Assembly: GCA_030568195.1 (NCBI GenBank)
Contig: JAJLTO010000004.1
Location: forward strand, 434,001-498,000
From: Dipodascopsis uninucleata var. uninucleata
Taxonomy: Eukaryota > Ascomycota > Lipomycetes > Lipomycetales > Lipomycetaceae
DNA length: 64,000 bases
Direction of reading: 5' to 3'
Shown here: piece by piece, positions 22,971 through 34,698 of the stretch
Layout: every line of letters starts with the position of its first letter
How positions within the stretch are numbered: the first letter of the stretch is position 1
Position numbers and translations under genes: made by a program
Notes under the pieces: generated by a model
The model's database searches: none
Seen by the model: the letters and a program-made list of their open reading frames with translations, nothing else
What the model was told of the DNA's origin: nothing

Positions 22971-25140
22971 ATGTTCGTTTTACCACCTCCGCCGAAATTC
23001 CCTGTTGGGAGCCCAGCGTATGCTGCGGCACTGTCACAAATGCGAGATAACAATTTCGATACGCATAATACTCTAAAGTTTCCGGAAGGATCAGAGTATG
23101 AGTTTTCGACTGCGGAAGGCAAGTAAGAATTTATATCAGGAATGCGAGACTTCTATGGACACTAGATAGGGAGAATGCGTATTGACAACTGGCTGGAATT
23201 GGTCATTTTCTCGAGTTGTGTATATCCTGCTACTTGTCTATGCTGTTTCATTACGTCAATTTTTGGTTATGTATCGTTCGATGCATTAGACTAACGTAGG
23301 ATGAATATTTGCAGGCCAATACAAATTGAGAGAGGACATTCATCTCGCAACTCCACCTCCACATCCTTCTGAAGTGCCAATTCTGAACCCAAATCCGCTA
23401 TCTACGGCACCGATTCCTGTGACTGCAGGAGTTAAGCTTTCGTTGTGCAGTATAAAATACCGAGATGCGGCACCGGGAATGTACAGGACCATCACTACCA
23501 CAACTACCAACAACACTTTAACGTCTAACGAGTCTTCATCTTTCAATGAGGAAAATGAGGATATTAGTGAAAAAGGTTCGGTTAATGGCGCATCTCGAAG
23601 TAGAGCTTCAGATGAAAAGAGTGTCAATGGAATGTTGTCAAGCTCATTGTCTTCAGCAGGTTACGGTTTGTCACCGGAGCTAAGCATTGAGAGTAAGGTC
23701 AACTCTCTTAGTACGGTACTCAGCAATGTCTCTTCAGGAAATACCGGCAAAGACTCTTCAAAAAGAAGAAAACCAAAGAATAACATTGCGAAAAGTAATA
23801 GTTCTTTTGTTTCTCGTATAACTCCACATGAACATTTAACGAAAAGATTAAGCGAACGGAGCTCTGAGGATGTTTATTATTTTGCAAATATTAATCGCTC
23901 ATTCAACTGGATGGACTTCGCCTCTCCAAAGTTGAAGCATGAGCCCCTCTCGAAGATTCTTTTCACAAAGGCTCATCCTACGTGTCATGATGTTAATCAA
24001 CTAACTAGAAGTTCGCAACATATTGATGTTATTGTCGGATTTTCGTCTTCAGACATCATATGGTACGATCCAATGAGCTCCAGATACAACCGACTGAACA
24101 AAAATGGATGCATCAATCCAAAGGCGGTTTCTGACATCCGGTGGATACCTGGATCAGAAAATTTATTTATGGCTGCTCATATGGATGGATCTCTTGTGAT
24201 CTATGACAAGGAGAAAGAGGATTCAAACTATCACGATGAGATACAGAGCAACCCCCCCGAACCGGGTCCTGCGAAGGATGGGTTCCAGATCGTTAAGAGT
24301 ATTCATATCAACCAAAAAACCCAGAAGCAAAATCCCGTCGCCCATTGGAAGGTGGCTAGAAAGCCAATTACGGCGTTTGCATTTTCTCCTGATTGCCAGC
24401 ACGTTGCGGTTGTTTCAGAAGACGGGTATCTAAAGATTATAGATTTTTTGAATGAGAAGTGAGTGTTCACTTTTGGACGTGCTTAGAAACGCATTTGCTA
24501 ACTTTTACTGTATAGGATTTTGGATGTTTTTTCAAGTTACTATGGTGGTTTACTTTGTGTATGTTGGTCACCTGATGGACGATATATTCTCACTGGTGGG
24601 CAGGATGATCTCGTGTCGATTTGGTCGTTCAATACAAGATCATTGGTTGCCCGCTGTCAGGGACACCAGTCATTTGTCACGTCGGTTGCATTTGATCCAT
24701 GGAACTGTGATGAAAGAGTTTATAGATTTGGTAGCGTAGGCGAAGACTGCCGATTATTGCTTTGGGACTTCTCTGTGAAGTCACTCCATCGCCCTAGAGG
24801 CGGAGCGAGACGTAATAGCGTTTCTTCTTATTTTTCTGCAAATACAGGAAGCAACAAGCCTATTCCAGATCGAGTTGATGGTCAGTACAGTGGACGAAAA
24901 CGTTCAGACTCAAATGCGATAGCTCAAGATGAGAATGACATATATCATCCTATAGCGTCGAAGGCAAGCATACCTATCATACCACCTATATTATCGAAGC
25001 AAGTTGATCCAGAGCCATTGACGATGCTAATATTCAGAGAGGATAGTTTGATTATCTCATGCCACAGTGGTCACATTAGAACATGGAATCGACCAGGCGT
25101 TCATTCTGTTGATGGTCTAGTAGATGAAAAACGGAAATAA
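22971..25140 (+). CDS. creC: WD40 protein CreC / WDR20 family
   Basis: CreC is the WD40 partner that stabilises the deubiquitinase CreB in Aspergillus carbon catabolite repression; animal WDR20 similarly activates USP12 and USP46. Exons 22971-23118, 23315-24458 and 24516-25140 join to 638 residues. The N-terminal block has LATPPPHPSE and NPNPLSTAP followed by SGVKL-like sequence (here TAGVKLSL). A long Ser-rich linker follows, then WD repeats with ADD-type segments: IIWYDPMSS, GSLVIYDKE, DGYLKIIDF, DDLVSIWSF and CRLLLWDF, and a final HSGHIRTWNRPG. Intron 1 must use a GC donor (AG|GCAAGT) to keep the conserved EGQYKLRED segment; the nearby GTAAGA donor would break the frame. The introns carry a CTAAC branch site. 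Downstream on the same strand lies the arrestin CreD. Confidence 0.88.
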
Positions 25141-27738
25141 GACTTTTTGTAGTTGTGCGCGTATGGGAAGTAGTTCAATTCGAGCAGAATCATGCGGTAG
25201 AAGTTTATTAAGCCTCTTTGTCTTATTTTTATTCCTGGAGTGCGTATCTGCATTATATTTGAAGTTTTTTTTAGTGATATTTCCAATGTTGTATTACTTT
25301 TTCTTGCTCTACCATACTTTGTTTTCTTTTTGGTGCAAACAATTGAGTGATAATTGGATGGTACAATATGATACCATTTATATAGTTCATATTTATTTCT
25401 CTACGATTTTATTGAGTAATTACTGTAATTTTGTAGCGCGGTCGCTGTCAGGTGATATAAGATGTAAGAATCGCTTTTATTGATAGACCTTTAAGACGTA
25501 TTATCTCATTCGGCCCTCTCTATTATTATGAATATACTTGAGATATAAGGGTAGGACCTGAGATATCTGGCATATCTTAAGAATGTCTTTGCGAACGGAA
25601 GATAATGCATCCGGAAAACAATGTATTTCTATTTTTAACTGATTTCCAATTTGTATGCCGCTAGTCTGATGATGGTCCGAGTTAGCTAAAATCTTCTGTA
25701 TTGAGCAAATCTGTTTATAATACTTATCAGGAAGAGAAAAGTTTCTTATGTTCTTGGCGGGTCCTCTTCTACATTTGTACAATAATGTGTTTACTTGCGC
25801 GTAGCAATGAAAAATTAACGGAAGAATCGATGTTGACAAAAGCTGAGAAGATGGGAAGTTGCTAACTGGTCTGATCGTAAGGATTCGTGAGTAGTAATTC
25901 AGATCCTTGTATTTATCCGCCGTAAACTAACCTCTAGAAGAGAGTGACTGATCGTCGATGGAAGTATATGTTCTTCCTGGAACTTCGCCAGAATAGGTAG
26001 CAGGTCTATCTAGCGATAACGCTACGCGATCTGTACGCGGTACTGCCAAATTATATTTAGTATTTTTTTACTTCAAGTTTTAAGATGCGGAAAGCAGTTT
26101 TTCTTCGTAGATCTTAGATAGGCTCACTTACGTAAAAAGAAATTTTCGGTCTTGTGGCCAATGTCCTACATGCTGAACTTTTACAGTACAGTATATTTAG
26201 CTTCGCAGTAAGGCACAGATATGCCAAACAAAAAGAAGGCTTCTAGCGGTATTCTTGCAAATCAGCGGCTGACATGCAAGAATTATTCTTTAAAATATTT
26301 CCTTGTCCATTGATTGCTATCGCTACATGATCTATACAGGACTATGGATATTTATTGCGCAATTGCCTGTGCCTCACCTGCTTTCGTAGGATCGCAAATC
26401 TAAATCTACAGCTGCGCGCCCATGAACTATAAAATAAATACGAAGAAATATGTAGAAATGACCGTGAACATTCACATGTATACAATTAATCGTCTTTATC
26501 CATTGTGCTTATCGTGAACCAACGCAATTCATTTGTCTTAAACTGTCTTCAACTAGTGCATTCGGTACAATAGTGTCCTATCTCAGCATAAGCAGTGATC
26601 CCTTTACTATTCCTCTTAGAGCTCCTGGTTCCTGATCGTGGCAACACGACAGATTTAATTCTATATTCAAAATACACTTTTTTATCTCGGATATAGCCAG
26701 TTACATAGCCTCCTGTGAAGTTGACGGAAAAAGCATTAAAATAGCAAATAAAAGTAGAAAAAGAACGACGATTACGTTTGCCGCGCACACTAGAGTGTGA
26801 TCGATATGCGTTAGTCGTAATGCCTTTAATTGTTTCATATATCCCTACAGTAATACTGTACCCAAAAAACCTTAGAAAATACTCTTCGCGTATCGAAGAT
26901 TCTGATGCAGAAGTGCCTGCATCAATCGAGCAGTGCTTTATGGCGGTATCGTCGCTCTGTTTTCCCCTTAAGGCAGAAGCAGCGCATCGCTTAGTACTCG
27001 GCGTATAAGGTTCGACGAGCGCCTTGTCATATTTTGAATGTGGGCTAGGGTAGAGTATGAAGATTTTTGCTAGAGAAAATTAAGTAGGATTAGAATATGG
27101 GTTTGAAAGAGTCAGGTTAGAGGAAGAACGGGTTCCATGTCTTATTGTCATACATTCTCTCGGTCGCCTTCTTACAACATATTTGCCTGCATCAGTCCGA
27201 ATCTTGTGATTTTTCTTGACTAGACAGATAGGCGTATACTAATCTACAGTGTTTCGGATATTTTGTGTTTTTTCGCCAATACCGGACAATATCTTTCTTT
27301 TTTACACCTTAAGTGTTCGCAGGAACAGATAAGCGAAGTAGCCAGTGCAGAGATCGTCAAAAATCGCCACGACATACTTATTTGTATCTGATCTGTGCTA
27401 AATTGTTGTATGACACTTAATAGACGCAAGGACTAGAAATATAGACGTGCTAAGTTTACAGCAGCAGCTAGAACAAAAGAGTTGTTGTATCAAAAGCAAA
27501 AACAAGAAAATATACAATCACCAGTTGGACGGCTCTCGATCGACAGCAACAGGATCCATTGGAGGCTATCTGACCGCATTGGCAGCTGTTAATAACGAAT
27601 ATTTATAGGGGAAATTGCAGTCGCTGTTTCTTCTAAGTATACAGTATATATTGTGAACAAATCGCAATCCTACGTTTGTACTGATATACTATACAGTGTA
27701 TCACACGGTCTGATTGTAATTGTTTTTAAGTCTACAAG
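25141..27738. other. Intergenic region between CreC and CreD genes
   Basis: A 2.6 kb gap. The only part with coding character is the minus-strand stretch 25501-26190, described separately. From about 26200 to 27738 I see no supported gene; the last part should hold the CreD promoter. Confidence 0.5.
25501..26009 (-). CDS. Possible spliced gene, 3' exons, unknown product
   Basis: Two minus-strand segments join in phase: 26009-25932 (26 codons, preceded by a CTAG acceptor, ending at a GTTAGT donor) and 25842-25501 (114 codons with stop). The combined peptide is Leu/Ile-rich and looks helical, for example near DLLPILAKFQEEHILPS. I recognise no family. The intron lacks the CTAAC branch site seen in secure introns here, and no upstream exon with an ATG was found. 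A competing reading of the same DNA is possible: a 34-nt exon at about 26168-26135, then 26050-25925, ending in SLSSRG and a stop. At most one is right, and the region may be non-coding. Confidence 0.25.
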
Positions 27739-29842
27739 ATGAATATTTTGCAGAGAACGAGTAGCTCGGTATCATATTTCGATATCAGGTAAGTGGATGG
27801 CCGAATGAGTCGACGGATGTCTGCTCTACTTAACATCTAAGCGAGATTACAGAATCGCTAACATATTACTTATTGTCTTTTCATCGACTGTTTAGGCTTC
27901 AATCTGCGGATCATGACGTTATCATTCTAAGAGGTACCCCCGATGAGTCTTCTGGGATTCTCCTCAAGGGTACAGTGGTTTTAAGTCTACTGGAAAGTGT
28001 CAGTGTCAAGCGTATATCTTTGCGTTTATACGGATCAATTCGGATGAAGTAGGTGATCTAGATGTTTTTTAGCGAGTGGGATATTTTCTGACAATATATT
28101 ATTTTACCATGCAGTTGGCAAGAAATGATTCAAAGCAACCGTGGCTTGACTCAGCGGTCAAATCGATATGAGAAGATCGTGTATGAGCATACCTGGAACT
28201 TCCTTGACTGGGAAGGCTCCAAAAGCTCGAGTCACACAATTGGCCAAGGTAAGAAAATCGATGACAAGGGCGCTTAATCATTGGTCACGTTTGATGTTGA
28301 ATATAGTGAGATGCTAATCTCTACTTCGTTATTTAGGAAATTTTGAATATCCCTTTGAGGTTGTATTGCCTGGAAGTACGTAAAGTACCAATAGTTATAC
28401 TAAAATACATTTTCGATTATTTCTAACATAAATGTTTATTAGATCTATGGGAGTCTGTTGAGGGCTTAGATGGAGGTTCAGTTGTCTATAAGATGAAGGC
28501 TATCGTTGAGCGTGGTAGATTTGCAAACAATCTGGTAAAAAAGAAACACATCCGTGTTGTCAGAACTCTTGGGCCAGAGGCGTTGGAGCTATCACAGACA
28601 ATGTCAATAGAGAATGTGTGGCCAAACAAGGTTGATTATTCTATCAGTATCCCATCTAAGGCTGTACCGATTGGATCTGCCACGCCTGTCCATCTATTGC
28701 TACAACCGTTATTGAAAGGATTAAAGCTTGGGCAAATAGTAATGGTTCTCAAGGAATATTACACCTTACATATTCCTAATGGCACAGGTCATGCTGGTGT
28801 GCGAACTGTGGCGCAGGTCACGCTTCCCGCTCCTGAGGAAGGTGAATTGCAAGATGATGTATGGGAAATTAAGGATATGTTTACCATTCCTCCTAATCTG
28901 TCAAAATGTACGCAAGATTGCGATGTCAGTGGTTTCATAGAGGTGCGACACAAATTGAAATTTGCTGTCAGTCTCAATAATCCTGATGGGCATGTATCTG
29001 AATTGCGTGCTTCTTTGCCAATTTCGTTGTTTATCTCTCCTAATGTGCCTGTCCATGATAATGGAGAAGAGCTTCATCTCCAACCTTTTAATGACAATGA
29101 TACTAATGCTCCGCCATGTTATGACGATCATATTTATGATAGGCTCTGGGAAGATATTCCAACTTCTGGCCTTAACACGCCTTCGGCAAGTGGTGCGAAC
29201 ACCCCTCGAATCCGCAGTCGTCGTAATTCCGGTGAAAATGCTGATGCTCTCGGCTTCACTGCACTTGACTCACAACGAGCACAACTTCATGCAGGTCTAA
29301 GTGCTCTTGCTTTGAGTCAGGCAAATAACTCAGATTCTTATTTTCCTTCTAGGACACCAGGAAGTAGCACTCCTCTCGGCGTAATGACGCCTATAACAAA
29401 TTTTAATGAGGATGGTACTGTAGGATTTATTGGTCTTGATCAGGCTACGAATTCGCACCACTCTAGGGGAGCATCACCAATGGGTTCTCCTAGAGTTCCA
29501 ATCACCGATGATGGTGCTTTGGAGCTCGATTTTTCTAGTTTGTCAAAAGTCCCGTCGTATTCTACTGCCATAAGAACTCCTGTGTCAGAAGATATGGTAG
29601 CTTGGCTTCCTACCTATGATAGTGAAGTGCATTCTGGGCCTTCTTCTGCTAGATCTTCAGGACCTCCATCTCGTGCCTCCTCACCACCGGCATCTATCAA
29701 CAGAAGTGCCTCGGCTGTTCAACTATCATCGCAAGGAAATGGACATGGCCATGGTCTTTCGCATTCTTCAAATTCTCGCAGTCGCTCGCACTTTTTCGAT
29801 GACGCTGCTCGAAGATTGAAGCTTACACATCAGAATCAATGA
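27739..29842 (+). CDS. creD: Arrestin-domain ubiquitin-ligase adaptor (CreD/Rod1 family)
   Basis: Alpha-arrestins of this family bring the HECT ligase Rsp5/HulA to plasma-membrane transporters so they are ubiquitinated and internalised; yeast Rod1 and Aspergillus CreD act in glucose signalling. Five exons (27739-27788, 27896-28048, 28115-28248, 28337-28375, 28443-29842) join to 591 residues. The arrestin N domain contains LKGTVVLSLLE, RISLRLYG and a WEGSKSS segment. The arrestin C domain holds VERGRFANNL and YSISIPSKAVPIGS, ending near ELRASLPISLF. Ligase-binding PY motifs follow: PPCYDDHIYDRLW (PPxY, near residue 347), the strongest family signature, and LPTY near residue 512. The C-terminus is Ser/Pro-rich and probably phosphorylated. 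It lies downstream of the CreC gene on the same strand. Confidence 0.9.
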
Positions 29843-30647
29843 GTGAATCATTGTTGGTATTTTACTTGTTTTTGTTCTCTTGTTGGCTGCATAGATTGTG
29901 CATAACGATTCGAGTAGCAATGCCACTACTTAGCGCTAAAGAATGTTGAATTGCCATCAAGATAGCATAGGTAGGACTGATTTGTTTTGGAAGAGTCTAT
30001 TGACTAGTGATTTATTTTTGGTTTTGTTTGCATTGTCTTTGTCGTCTGATTTCTAATTTTATTTCACTGTCACCAATCATCTCTTCTTCATACAGGGATC
30101 TATATAAGGCGTTTGGTTTTCTGTGTTTAATAACTCTTATTACTAGATATTTTAGCGTAGTGAATGACTTAAATTGTTACAATATTTCGAGTATATCTTT
30201 CTTCAATACTTTGCAACTGTAATCTAGTTTTCACCAAATTTTTGACTCTCAAGTTTGATTTCCTTCTGTGATGTCTTTTCTTCTTTTATGCTTTTGGGGG
30301 CATTAAGTGTTACTTCCTTGAAAAAATTAATAAACGAAATCGAATAGAAATATTACTGTATTCGCGGGAAATATTCGAGCAGTAAGAATTTTTGGTTACT
30401 GCTGGTATACTTAAGTTATTTCATATTCCAATTTCAATAAATCTCCCAGTAAATTTCGCGCGCACAAGAAAAAGTTGACTTTTTGTTGATTTATTGGTTC
30501 TTTTCATTCTGATTAAGACTCATTTTGATGTGAGCTCGTGTTTTATTAAAACAAATTATATATTGATACTTTTTACTTTATGATATCTGACATTCAGATA
30601 GCTGATTTATAACTCTGACGTCAGAATCAATTACAAATACTCAAATT
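29843..30647. other. Intergenic region, CreD 3' / ICP55 promoter
   Basis: T-rich 3' flank followed by the ICP55 promoter. The 71-codon frame at 30007-30222 is a low-complexity chance frame. Nothing else seen. Confidence 0.6.
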
Positions 30648-32488
30648 ATGTCGAGAATTTTAATTTCAACTTCTCGTTATCGCATCAGTAATGTCCAACA
30701 ACCAATCCAGAAATCCCTATCTTTTGCCTCTAAACAGTACTTACGACAGGCTCGATCGCTATCATCATATTTGGATAGTCAATGCTTGGAAAAGTTAACT
30801 AGTAGCATCTCTGTTTCTTCTTTTCAGACGAGATGTAGAGAGTATTCTACCACTGTGGGATTCGGTCAACCAATCCACGAAACACATCCTCATTTATTGA
30901 AGCATGCAGAATGTAAGCTTTACTATGATTTGTTTAAATTTTTTTTTTGATACTGACTTAATGCACACAGTAACTCCAGGAATAACAGCAATGGAGTACC
31001 ATATCCGAAGACATAAACTGATGGAGCACATGCCGCTGCATTCCGTTGCTATCCTAGTAGGAGCAGATCTAAAATATAGATCTGGACCTGTGTTTTATGA
31101 GTTCCACCAAGAACCTAACTTCTTCTACTTGACTGGTACGTGTATAGAGCTATAGTATTTAGAAGACTTCTAACTTTGGGGCCCGTTATGGTTTTCAGGA
31201 TTCCTTGAGCCAAAGGCAGTGGCTGTTATTGAAAAGGCAGACGAAACCGACTTTATATTTCATCTGATTGTCCAAGAAAAGAATGAGCGCGAAGAACTTT
31301 GGGATGGTCCCAGGACAGGAACATATGGTGCAAAAGAAATTTTTAATGCAGATGAGGTATATTTCTCTATTTAATTAATGTGTCTCGTTTCATCTGCAGT
31401 AAGCTGACCTTGAATCATTATCAGGCTGGAGACGTGAAGTATCTACGAAGTTACTTAGACCCCATAATAAAGCGGGCGTCCCGAGTGTATATGGACTTGC
31501 CATCGACTTCCAATGCATTTACACGTTTCTTTGAGCAACAAGCTGCATCAGCAACTAATCACACTTCTATAGTAGAACTTCTTAAGCACCATGGTAAATA
31601 CAACTCTCTCCAAGCAGTCAAACCACTTGTGCATGAACTGAGAAAGATTAAGTCGTCTGCTGAGATAGCTGTTATGCGAGAAGCAGGTAGGATATCCGGT
31701 AAAGTTATAAATAAAGCTTATGGAACACCCTTTAAGAAAGAAGCGGATTTAGATGCCTTCTTAGATTATCATTTTAGAATAGGCGGCTGCGAGAAATCGG
31801 CATATGTACCAGTAGTAGCGGGTGGTGCTCACGCCTTAGGAATTCATTATACTAGAAATGATGACATTTTTAGAGATGGTGAACTCATTCTAATAGACGC
31901 TGGTGGTCAATATGGTGGATATTGTGCTGACATTTCACGAGCATGGCCTGTGAATGGGAAATTTACTGAACCACAAAAAGATTTATACCAGGCTGTCCTC
32001 AATGTTCAGAAATATTGTATTGATATGTGCACAACAAACTACACTCTGGAAGAAATACAAGAAGCGTCGATACGCCAAGTTTCAATTGAGCTTCGAAACA
32101 TCGGCTTCCATGCGACATATTCGGTAAGCTTTGAAATTTTGGCTGGTACTGCAAGGCCCTGATTTGCTAATCTGCTCATAATTTTCGAACGTAGGATATT
32201 TCTAACGTATTGTATCCTCATTATATTGGACATAATCTCGGAATAGATGTTCATGATGTTCCTACGGTATCGAAACAAAGGTTACTCGAAAATGGACAGG
32301 TGATCACGATCGAGCCCGGTGTTTACGTTCCAGAAGACAGTTTAAACTTTCCAAAACATTTCCGAGGCATTGGAATTCGAATTGAAGACGATGTCTGTAT
32401 TAATAATGAAGACCCTATTATTCTAAACGTCGAAGCTGCAAAGGAAATTGTTGATGTCGAAGCAGCATGTGCTAAACGATTTGAGTAG
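30648..32488 (+). CDS. ICP55: Mitochondrial intermediate cleaving peptidase (X-Pro aminopeptidase family)
   Basis: Icp55 removes single N-terminal residues from proteins already cut by the mitochondrial processing peptidase, stabilising them. Five exons (30648-30912, 30971-31135, 31199-31356, 31425-32123, 32195-32488) join to 526 residues, close to the 511 of yeast. The N-terminus is Arg/Ser-rich and amphipathic, a likely presequence, followed by the family segment GQPIHETHPHLLK. The pita-bread metallopeptidase fold carries the expected metal ligands: D354 and D365 (LIDAGG and CADIS), H442 (GHNLGIDVHD), E469 (TIEPGVY) and E493 (GIRIEDDV). No key residue is missing. The gene converges on the ataxin-10 gene with only 87 bp between stop codons, so the 3' ends of their transcripts probably overlap. 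Confidence 0.95.
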
Positions 32489-32575
32489 CATTTGTACATA
32501 CAATAAAATCTATCTACTCTTTCGAGGATAAAGGTGTATATGTAAATAGAAAATTGAATAAATTGTATAAGTGCT

Positions 32576-34529
32576 TTATATAGTTTGCTTCTTTAACGCT
32601 ACCTTTCCGTCTATGATTGTAGCCTCATAACCGGCCTCGCGCAGTACGTCCGAAGTTAAAGACTCTCTAGCCTCAAGACTAGCAACGAAATCCTGATTTT
32701 CCTTATTGTTTTCAAGCAATCCTTTTATGCAAAGAATAGCATACTCTCGAATAACTAATATCACCGTTAGAATAACATATTAATTAAAAAACATATTAAT
32801 TGCATGCTTTCTTACATGGATTGTTATCATCGATATTGCACTGTGAGAGAATCACAGGTAAGCCCCCACACTCTCTGACTTGATCCTGAACTGTTCTATT
32901 TTTCTCGGCAAGAACAGACAAAATACCAACAAGCTTAAGCTTCATGTTCGGAAACTCCCATGGTTTCCCTATATTATCACCATCTTTTTCAGGTAAACCA
33001 GATTTCAGTGTTTTTCGCTTGATCAATTCATCTGCTCTTCTAAGTAAGTCTATATATGTATGATAGAATGTTAGAATCTTTCATGGAAACTCGTTATCAA
33101 TCTTTAATTGACATACCTATAAATTCAGGAACTGTATTGAAACCTACTATAACGTCCTTCATATCTCTAGAGATCATAGCTAGTGAAGAAATACATTCTA
33201 GAACTACCAACACAAACTCAGACATCACGTCAGCATCAGGAATATCTGTTTTCTTCTCCATAAACTGTATGCAAATTGGCTTGCATAGCTCAAAGAACAG
33301 GTCTTTGCATAAGAATAAGCTTAGATTCACTGCAGTATCCGCTTTAACCACATTTAGAGAAGAAAGGTATCCGTCAAGTAACTTTACCAATACTAGTTGT
33401 GAGGATGTGATAGATGAAGTCAGACTAAATTATGATTATATCAGCACAATGTACCGGAAGCCTACTAAACAAAATCAACATATTACCTTCCGCAGGCTTT
33501 ATAAGCATGTACGAATACGCCATGAATAATCAAGGACTCAACAATGGAATATACCAATTCGAAATTCTGATTGTCTTCTTCTCTATTATAAGCATCGACA
33601 TTTTGTATTATAGAACGCAACAGAGCGCATCCGTTTTCTGACTCAAGTAGATATTCGCTAGTTCTAAGTTAGGACCTACTGATTATTAACCGTAAGACTG
33701 CAATTGTGGACATACCTTCTAGCATTTGAAGAGCCTATGCATCCAATTATGAGTACTAATAGGGCAGTTATTCCGAGCTTGCTCAAATGATGTAGTATCC
33801 TTGTAATATTTTCAGTACTCATATATCCTAGAAATTCTCTCCAGAGCTGGGCTTTTATATCTTCATTGGATGCAGAGAGATTGACTAGTGTTCTAAAGCA
33901 GCTGGTACCTATAGATGCCACTATAATACAAAATAAAGTCAGTTATGGTGGTATGAAATCTAAAGAACTAATACTTCTCTGCGACTTTGCAACAGACCTT
34001 CGCTAGAATTCAGGCAATCCAAAAAGGAAATCACGACAGGAAATAATATTGGATATCTTTAACGAATGATTAGTGAATAATGATCTTATTCACATAATAT
34101 TATTTGCACGACCAAAATCACTTACGCCATTTCTTGTACATGCATTCCTGCAGGCATCAAGCTCATGGATATGCTAAGTAAGCAGTTTATAAGTTTTACG
34201 CATTTCTTCGTTATCTCGTTTTTCTGTCGTTTGACAAGGACCGTACGTAATGACGAAAGGATTTCAGAAGAAACATTATAATATTCTATAGATTCTCCTA
34301 GAGAGCCCCTAATAATAATGTATATTAGAATTATATACATTTAATCGTCTGTGTGGACTAATTGAGGATCATACCTAAGAGCCGAGTCCTTTTGGAAATC
34401 GTTTAACTTTTCAACTATAGTCTGGTAATCTGTATCATTAAAAATAGCTGTATCATTATCTACTACTGATAATTTTTGATTAATCTCATTTAGAAATGAT
34501 ATTACTTCTGTTACAGAATCCAAACTCAT
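32576..34529 (-). CDS. CTR86: Ataxin-10 / Ctr86 family armadillo-repeat protein
   Basis: Fungal Ataxin-10 homologues (Ctr86 in yeast) are cytosolic helical-repeat proteins linked to cytokinesis; their biochemical role is unclear. I assembled eight exons (34529-34375, 34308-34126, 34056-33998, 33920-33716, 33663-33487, 33424-33117, 33049-32816, 32754-32576); every phase closes, giving 499 residues. The C-terminal Ataxin-10 domain is clear: FPNMKLKLVGILSVLAEKN, VQDQVRECGGLPVILS, CNIDDNNP|FIREYAILCIK and LLENNKENQ. The rest is helical-repeat-like with short conserved blocks. One exon is only 59 nt and was placed with a GTCTGT donor, which also occurs in GEM1 here; that junction is the least certain. 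It is followed by REC114 in the same orientation, 169 bp upstream. Confidence 0.9.
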
Positions 34530-34698
34530 GGTGGAATATAATACTTAATGGTCCATAATCTGACTAAATTTATTGAACTGAGAGTCCTGGGGGAAAAAAA
34601 AACAAAATACGATTCGAGTACACGCCTAACCCAAAGAACGCGCCTGAACTAAATAAATAGTCCCAATACTTAAATTATAAATAAAGATGCTCTATAGT

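Noticed and set aside
25981-26350. Two similar short strings around CGCTAC..GATCT.TAC (about 26020-26035 and 26320-26336)
   Set aside because: The match is only about 15 bases with mismatches and does not extend, so it is not a convincing duplication.
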